A DNA stretch of 64,000 nt from Haloglomus halophilum (GTDB taxonomy: Archaea; Halobacteriota; Halobacteria; Halobacteriales; Haloarculaceae): the NCBI RefSeq assembly GCF_024298885.1, contig NZ_CP101166.1:186001-250000 (forward strand). The letters are read 5' to 3'. Below the pieces are notes generated by a model. It did not search any database. It saw only the letters and a program-made list of their open reading frames with translations, and was not told the origin of the DNA. Shown one piece after another: positions 60,000 through 64,000 of the stretch (position 1 is the stretch's first letter; each line of letters opens with the position of its first letter). Position numbers and translations under genes: made by a program.

Positions 60000-61108
60000 T
60001 GAGAGAAGAAGCCCCTCAAATAGTGATAATCCTCGGCACAAGACCTGAGATTATCAAACTCTCTCCCGTTATTCGAGCTTGCCAAGAACACAACATACCG
60101 TTCTCTGTGCTGCACACCGGGCAGCACTATTCCGACGGGTTGGACTCGGTGTTCTTTGACCAATTAGAGCTTCCAGTTCCAGATCTAAACCTTCAGGTCG
60201 GATCAGCTTCACACGGACAGCAAACGGGTGAGATGCTGGAAGGCATTGAGGAGTATCTGATGGATCGACAACCAGATACGGTTCTGGTGCAAGGAGATAC
60301 GAACTCTGTACTGGCGGGAGCTATCGCGACGAGTAAGCTGGACGCTGATCTGGGACACGTGGAAGCTGGTCTTCGTAGTTTCGACCGGGAGATGCCCGAG
60401 GAGACGAATCGGGTGGTGTCTGACCACGTGTCTGATTATCTCTTCGCACCGACAGAGCAAAGCAAGGAATACTTGCTCCAAGAGGGCCGTCCCGAGGAAG
60501 ATATCTACGTGACCGGTAACACGGTAGTCGATGCGCTCTACCGAAACCGTGAACTCGCACGCGAGAAGAGTGACATCCTCTCTGAGTTGGATCTGCTTGA
60601 TGAGGAGTACTTCCTCATGACGGCTCATCGTGCCGAGAACGTCGACAATCAGACGCGATTCAGCGATCTTCTCGCAGGTGTCTCCAAGGCGGCAGCGGAA
60701 CACGGCGTCTCTGTCATCTATCCGATTCACCCCCGAGCGCAGAATCGTATTGAGGAATTCGAGATCGACGTGCCCGACCGGATTCAACTGACAGAACCGC
60801 AGGAGTACCTGGACTTTCTCAGGCTCGAGGCAGACGCAAGTCTGATACTGACCGATTCCGGAGGAGTGCAGGAAGAAGCGTGCGTACTCAGGGTACCCTG
60901 TGTGACGCTTCGGGACAACACAGAACGTCCTGAGACAGTAGATGTTGGGGCGAACCTGCTCAGTGGAACCGATACTGAATCGATACAGGAGAAGTCACAG
61001 ACGATGCTATCAAGGCCAACTGAATGGGAGAATCCCTTCGGTGATGGAAAAGCTGCAGACCGGATACTCGAAATAGTGACAGCAAAACAACAGCAGGTGA
61101 CTCGATGA
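59999..61108 (+). CDS. wecB: UDP-N-acetylglucosamine 2-epimerase
   Basis: 369-residue WecB/MnaA-type epimerase that interconverts UDP-GlcNAc and UDP-ManNAc. Family blocks: ILGTRPEIIKLSPV, VLHTGQHYS, VQGDTNSVLAGA, LGHVEAGLRSFDREMPEE, NRVVSDHVSDYLFAPT, LMTAHRAENVD, PIHPRA and LTDSGGVQEEA. The following WecC turns the product into UDP-ManNAc uronate, so the pair is a complete route to UDP-ManNAcA, a known archaeal glycan sugar. Translational coupling to both neighbours by one- and four-base overlaps. Confidence 0.97.
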   Translation: MREEAPQIVIILGTRPEIIKLSPVIRACQEHNIPFSVLHTGQHYSDGLDSVFFDQLELPVPDLNLQVGSASHGQQTGEMLEGIEEYLMDRQPDTVLVQGDTNSVLAGAIATSKLDADLGHVEAGLRSFDREMPEETNRVVSDHVSDYLFAPTEQSKEYLLQEGRPEEDIYVTGNTVVDALYRNRELAREKSDILSELDLLDEEYFLMTAHRAENVDNQTRFSDLLAGVSKAAAEHGVSVIYPIHPRAQNRIEEFEIDVPDRIQLTEPQEYLDFLRLEADASLILTDSGGVQEEACVLRVPCVTLRDNTERPETVDVGANLLSGTDTESIQEKSQTMLSRPTEWENPFGDGKAADRILEIVTAKQQQVTR

Positions 61109-62388
61109 GTTCAGTGTGTGTACACGGATTGGGCTACATTGGCCTCCCCACGGCGGCGATGCTCGCTAACTACGACCACGAGGTCTACGGGTATGACACC
61201 AGCGAGGAGGTCACAGAACAGCTTCGTGGTGGTGAAGTCCACCTAGATGAGCCCGGCCTACGAGCGTTCGTCACGCAAGCCCTCGAGTCGGGCCAGTTGG
61301 AGATAGTAGAGGAGGTCGTTGAGGCGAAGTATCACATCATCTGTGTGCCGACGCCCTTCGATGACGAAAAGAAGAAAGCTGACCTGAACTACATCGAACA
61401 AGCTGGCGAAGCTATCGTCCCGAACCTTGTAGCAGGAGATACGGTCATTCTCGAATCGACCGTGCCTCCTGGAACGACTGTCAACGTTCTTCAGCCGGTT
61501 CTCGAAGAATCGGGGCTTACAGCCGGAGATGACTTCGCCTTAGTTCACTGTCCTGAGACGGTTTTACCAGGTAACATAATCACAGAGCTTCGACAGAATA
61601 ACCGAATTATCGGTGGGGTCAATGGCGTCTCGACACAGGCAGCTGTCCGTCTGTACGATTCCTTCGTAGAAGCCGATATCCGAACGACACAGGACGCGAC
61701 GACAGCCGAGTTCGTGAAGCTAATTCAGAATACGTTCCGGGATACGAACATCGCCCTAGCCAACGAAGTCGCGAAGCTGGCACACGACTACGACATTGAT
61801 TCTCGAGAGGCCATCGACCTCGCCAACGAGCATCCGAGAGTCGATCTCCTACAACCGGGGCCGGGAGTCGGTGGTCACTGCTTGCCAATCGATCCCTGGT
61901 TCTTGGGGCAAAATTCCGACGAGCTCGAACTAATCGAAATAGCACGGCAAGTCAACGATGGGATGTCCCAGTACATAATCGAGATTCTTAACGAGAGGTT
62001 GGGGACGGTAGCTGGAAAGAAAATTGCCATTCTCGGAGTTGCCTACAAGGGGAATGTCGGTGATACTAGAAAAAGCCCAGGACTGAAACTGGCACGGGAG
62101 TTACAATCGATTCCTAGAGAAGAATCCGAAGCAGTGGCCGTTGATGGAGGCGTCGACGTAGAGGTGATGTTGCACGATCCGCACGTTATCGATCAGACCC
62201 TCCAGCTAGAGTCACTTGACGATGTGCTCAACGAAGCAGACGGGATTGTAATCGCGACGGATCACGACGAGTACGAAACGCTTGATCCGACGCAGATTGA
62301 AACCGATGAGGCAGTCGTAGTTGACGCACGAGCGATGATTGATGATACGCAGTGGCAGAGAGCTGGGTTCGATGTCGTGACCATCTGA
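61105..62388 (+). CDS. wecC: UDP-N-acetyl-D-mannosamine dehydrogenase
   Basis: 427-residue NAD-dependent nucleotide-sugar dehydrogenase (UDP-ManNAc to UDP-ManNAcA). N-terminal Rossmann HGLGYIGLPTAAML, middle motif ESTVPPGTT, and catalytic Cys259 in GVGGHCLPIDPWF. The family's ILGVAYKGNVGDTRKSPGL motif is present and the C-terminal UDP-binding domain is complete. It overlaps wecB by four bases (ATGA) and the GT4 gene by one base. Confidence 0.96.
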   Translation: MSSVCVHGLGYIGLPTAAMLANYDHEVYGYDTSEEVTEQLRGGEVHLDEPGLRAFVTQALESGQLEIVEEVVEAKYHIICVPTPFDDEKKKADLNYIEQAGEAIVPNLVAGDTVILESTVPPGTTVNVLQPVLEESGLTAGDDFALVHCPETVLPGNIITELRQNNRIIGGVNGVSTQAAVRLYDSFVEADIRTTQDATTAEFVKLIQNTFRDTNIALANEVAKLAHDYDIDSREAIDLANEHPRVDLLQPGPGVGGHCLPIDPWFLGQNSDELELIEIARQVNDGMSQYIIEILNERLGTVAGKKIAILGVAYKGNVGDTRKSPGLKLARELQSIPREESEAVAVDGGVDVEVMLHDPHVIDQTLQLESLDDVLNEADGIVIATDHDEYETLDPTQIETDEAVVVDARAMIDDTQWQRAGFDVVTI

Positions 62389-63608
62389 TGATTGATAGGA
62401 AAGATTCCCAGTCTGTCGTCATTGTCTCACAGCACTATCCGCCTGATAAATCGGGCAACGCATCTCGAATCCACGACACTGCGAAACACCTGGTAACAGA
62501 GGGGTGGGACGTGACCGTTCTAGCCCCCCCTCCAGCGTTTCCCCACGGTCAGTTCGATCGATCCTGGTCACGGAAGATGACGAGAGAAAACGACGGTGTG
62601 ACAGTGCATAATCTCTGGGCCTGGCAACCCACTGAGGAGGACCCAGGGTTCGTTAGTCGCATGGCGTATTATCTTCTCTTCCCCCTCCATGCACTCATCT
62701 GGTTACTATTGAATCATCGGGGGGTAGATGCGATTATTACTTCTTCACCGCCGATTTTCACCGGGATTACTGGTCTTCCGTTCGGGCTTTTCAGTTCGAC
62801 CTCGTGGCTCGTCGATGTTCGTGACCTCTGGATCGACGCTTCTGTCGGCCTCGGATTCATTGAGGAAGGTGGACTCGCCGAACGAATCAGTCGTCGCTAC
62901 GAAAGTTGGGTACTGTCAACTGCTGACCGAATCACAGTCACCACGTCAGTGCTGGGAGATAAACTGGCCGAACAGTACGGTCTCGACCGGGACATAATTG
63001 TCCACCTGCCGAATGGAGTCGATACTGACGAATTCGAGCCCACCGGGTCCGTTTCAGAGCCAACGATTGTCTATACCGGTAACGTCGGACACGCCCAGGA
63101 CCTCGAATCCTGTATCCGAGCGATGTCCCGGATAGACCATCCTGATGCGAAATTGAAAATCGTCGGCGACGGTGATATCAAAGGAGATCTCGAGAAACTA
63201 GTCCAGGAAGAGGGACTGAATGAATCCGTCGAATTCACCGGACTCGTGGAGCGACAAGAAGTACCGAAGATTCTCGACGAAGCAATAATCGGAATAGCTC
63301 CGCTCAAGTCCGACGAGTCCCTCGAATATGCTGTCCCGACGAAAGCGTACGAATACATGTCGTACGAACTACCTGTCGTAACAACGGGTATTGGAGAAAT
63401 CGAGACGCTCGTCGAACAATCGGGCGGTGGCTATCACGTTGCAAACGATCCGGATGCGATAGCTTCGGCGTTCGAGACGCTCCTTGCCGACGACGAAAAG
63501 CGGGCAGAATTCGGCACGAACAGCCGCCAGCATATGATTGAGCGTTACGACAGAGGGGTCGTCGCAAAGAAGTTGAGTGCCACCCTACAAGAGGTGGGCG
63601 CGGCGTGA
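62388..63608 (+). CDS. family 4 glycosyltransferase
   Basis: 406-residue GT-B glycosyltransferase. N-terminal domain starts VVIVSQHYPPDKSGNASRIH and has VDVRDLWIDASVG; the C-terminal nucleotide-sugar domain has TIVYTGNVGHAQDLESCI, KLKIVGDGDIKGDLEKLV and YAVPTKAYEYMSYELPVV, resembling WbuB-like polysaccharide transferases. A hydrophobic stretch (YYLLFPLHALIWLLL) suggests membrane association. ATG at 62388 overlaps the wecC stop by one base; a longer in-frame start at 62352 adds residues inside wecC. Transfers a sugar to the growing surface glycan; donor may be UDP-ManNAcA. Confidence 0.93.
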   Translation: MIDRKDSQSVVIVSQHYPPDKSGNASRIHDTAKHLVTEGWDVTVLAPPPAFPHGQFDRSWSRKMTRENDGVTVHNLWAWQPTEEDPGFVSRMAYYLLFPLHALIWLLLNHRGVDAIITSSPPIFTGITGLPFGLFSSTSWLVDVRDLWIDASVGLGFIEEGGLAERISRRYESWVLSTADRITVTTSVLGDKLAEQYGLDRDIIVHLPNGVDTDEFEPTGSVSEPTIVYTGNVGHAQDLESCIRAMSRIDHPDAKLKIVGDGDIKGDLEKLVQEEGLNESVEFTGLVERQEVPKILDEAIIGIAPLKSDESLEYAVPTKAYEYMSYELPVVTTGIGEIETLVEQSGGGYHVANDPDAIASAFETLLADDEKRAEFGTNSRQHMIERYDRGVVAKKLSATLQEVGAA

Positions 63609-64000
63609 ATCAGTCGGACGAAGAAACTCAGGAGGGACGCCTCTCGTTCTTCACTGACCCGTCCAACTGGCCACTGTTCTACCATACTGCGAAGAATATG
63701 AAGGCGAGGCAGTTGGTAGGCATCGCTGAGCGAAAAGCTCGTCATGCGATCATTCCACGCCTACCAATTGACTTCGACCAGCGATACGAGCAACGGATTC
63801 CAGATGAGCTGGTCGTCACTCCCAGACCGATTTCTGAAAACTCAGGGACCCTCCGAGATAGCCTGAGTAAATCAGAGCGTGAACGGTATCAGCAACGGGT
63901 GAATGACGCAACGGATGGAAAGCTGACCTTTCTCAACCGGTCCATCAACTTCGGTGACGAGATCGATTGGAATCATGAACAGTTAGATGAGTTCCCGTTA
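63605..64000 (+). CDS. heparinase II/III-like protein, N-terminal part (cut by window end)
   Basis: Open frame from GTG at 63605 (overlaps GT4 stop by four bases) to the right edge, 132 codons. The sequence PSNWPLFYHTAKNMKARQLV, AERKARHAIIPRLPIDFDQR and LTFLNRSINFGDEIDWNHEQ matches the N-terminal region of heparinase II/III (alginate-lyase-like) proteins of exopolysaccharide clusters. These have a helical toroid and a beta domain that lie beyond the window. In such clusters the protein probably trims or modifies the uronate-containing polymer. Start choice is based on the overlap and family N-terminus. Confidence 0.75.
   Translation, partial: MNQSDEETQEGRLSFFTDPSNWPLFYHTAKNMKARQLVGIAERKARHAIIPRLPIDFDQRYEQRIPDELVVTPRPISENSGTLRDSLSKSERERYQQRVNDATDGKLTFLNRSINFGDEIDWNHEQLDEFPL

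Overview
The window is chromosomal DNA of a halophilic archaeon (class Halobacteria). The proteins are strongly acidic, the base composition is GC-rich, many genes have a TATA-like box about 25-35 bases before the start codon with no ribosome-binding site (leaderless mRNAs), and several families are typical of haloarchaea (RdfA, archaeal SMC-related protein, Pus10, PGF-CTERM surface proteins, DUF7342/DUF7437-type regulators, the DUF6517-like lipoprotein fold). All family names come from recognition by eye, not from a search.

Region 1 (1-10.2 kb) is a catabolic island for aromatic compounds: a TmoB-like subunit of a toluene/phenol-type diiron monooxygenase (the rest of that operon lies off the left edge), catechol 2,3-dioxygenase, two IclR regulators, acylating acetaldehyde dehydrogenase, 4-hydroxy-2-oxovalerate aldolase, a glyoxalase-I-like protein, an aldehyde dehydrogenase suited to 2-hydroxymuconic semialdehyde, 2-oxopent-4-enoate hydratase and 4-oxalocrotonate decarboxylase. 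Together they take catechol to pyruvate and acetyl-CoA by the oxalocrotonate branch. Only the 4-oxalocrotonate tautomerase is not seen. PEP carboxylase follows.

Region 2 (13-20.4 kb) is mostly housekeeping: an Sph3-type SMC-related ATPase with the rod-shape factor RdfA, a 39-residue zinc-finger microprotein, RNase HII, Pus10, a UppP-type phosphatase and a small conserved protein. Region 3 (20.4-27.8 kb) is cell-surface genes: an unusual unit in which two phage-tail-tube (gp19-like) domains sit between the two halves of what looks like one DUF6517-like lipoprotein, then a PGF-CTERM surface protein and a beta-helix surface protein.

Region 4 (27.9-36.9 kb) is a compact MacB/FtsX-type locus: two ABC ATPases, three FtsX-like permeases (one giant, with Ig-like inserts), a 53-residue microprotein translationally coupled on both sides, and a polytopic GT-C-like membrane protein. 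An IS200/IS605-type terminal hairpin and a two-gene toxin-antitoxin-like pair follow.

Region 5 (38.2-51.1 kb) is a MoxR/DUF58/DUF4350/DUF4129 envelope cluster, broken by a 2.7-kb island holding a decayed IS200/IS605-type element, a DUF7437-PIN pair whose PIN toxin is truncated, and a wHTH-nucleotidyltransferase/HEPN-like pair with a double palindromic operator over its start. A homologue of the last pair recurs at 55.3-56.5 kb, after a 1238-residue lipoprotein with a metzincin-like zinc motif. Region 6 (56.5-64 kb) is a glycosylation/exopolysaccharide cluster: DUF1616 protein, a second zinc-finger microprotein, a DUF1616 relic, GT2, WecB, WecC, GT4 and the start of a heparinase II/III-like protein; it looks more AT-rich than the rest.
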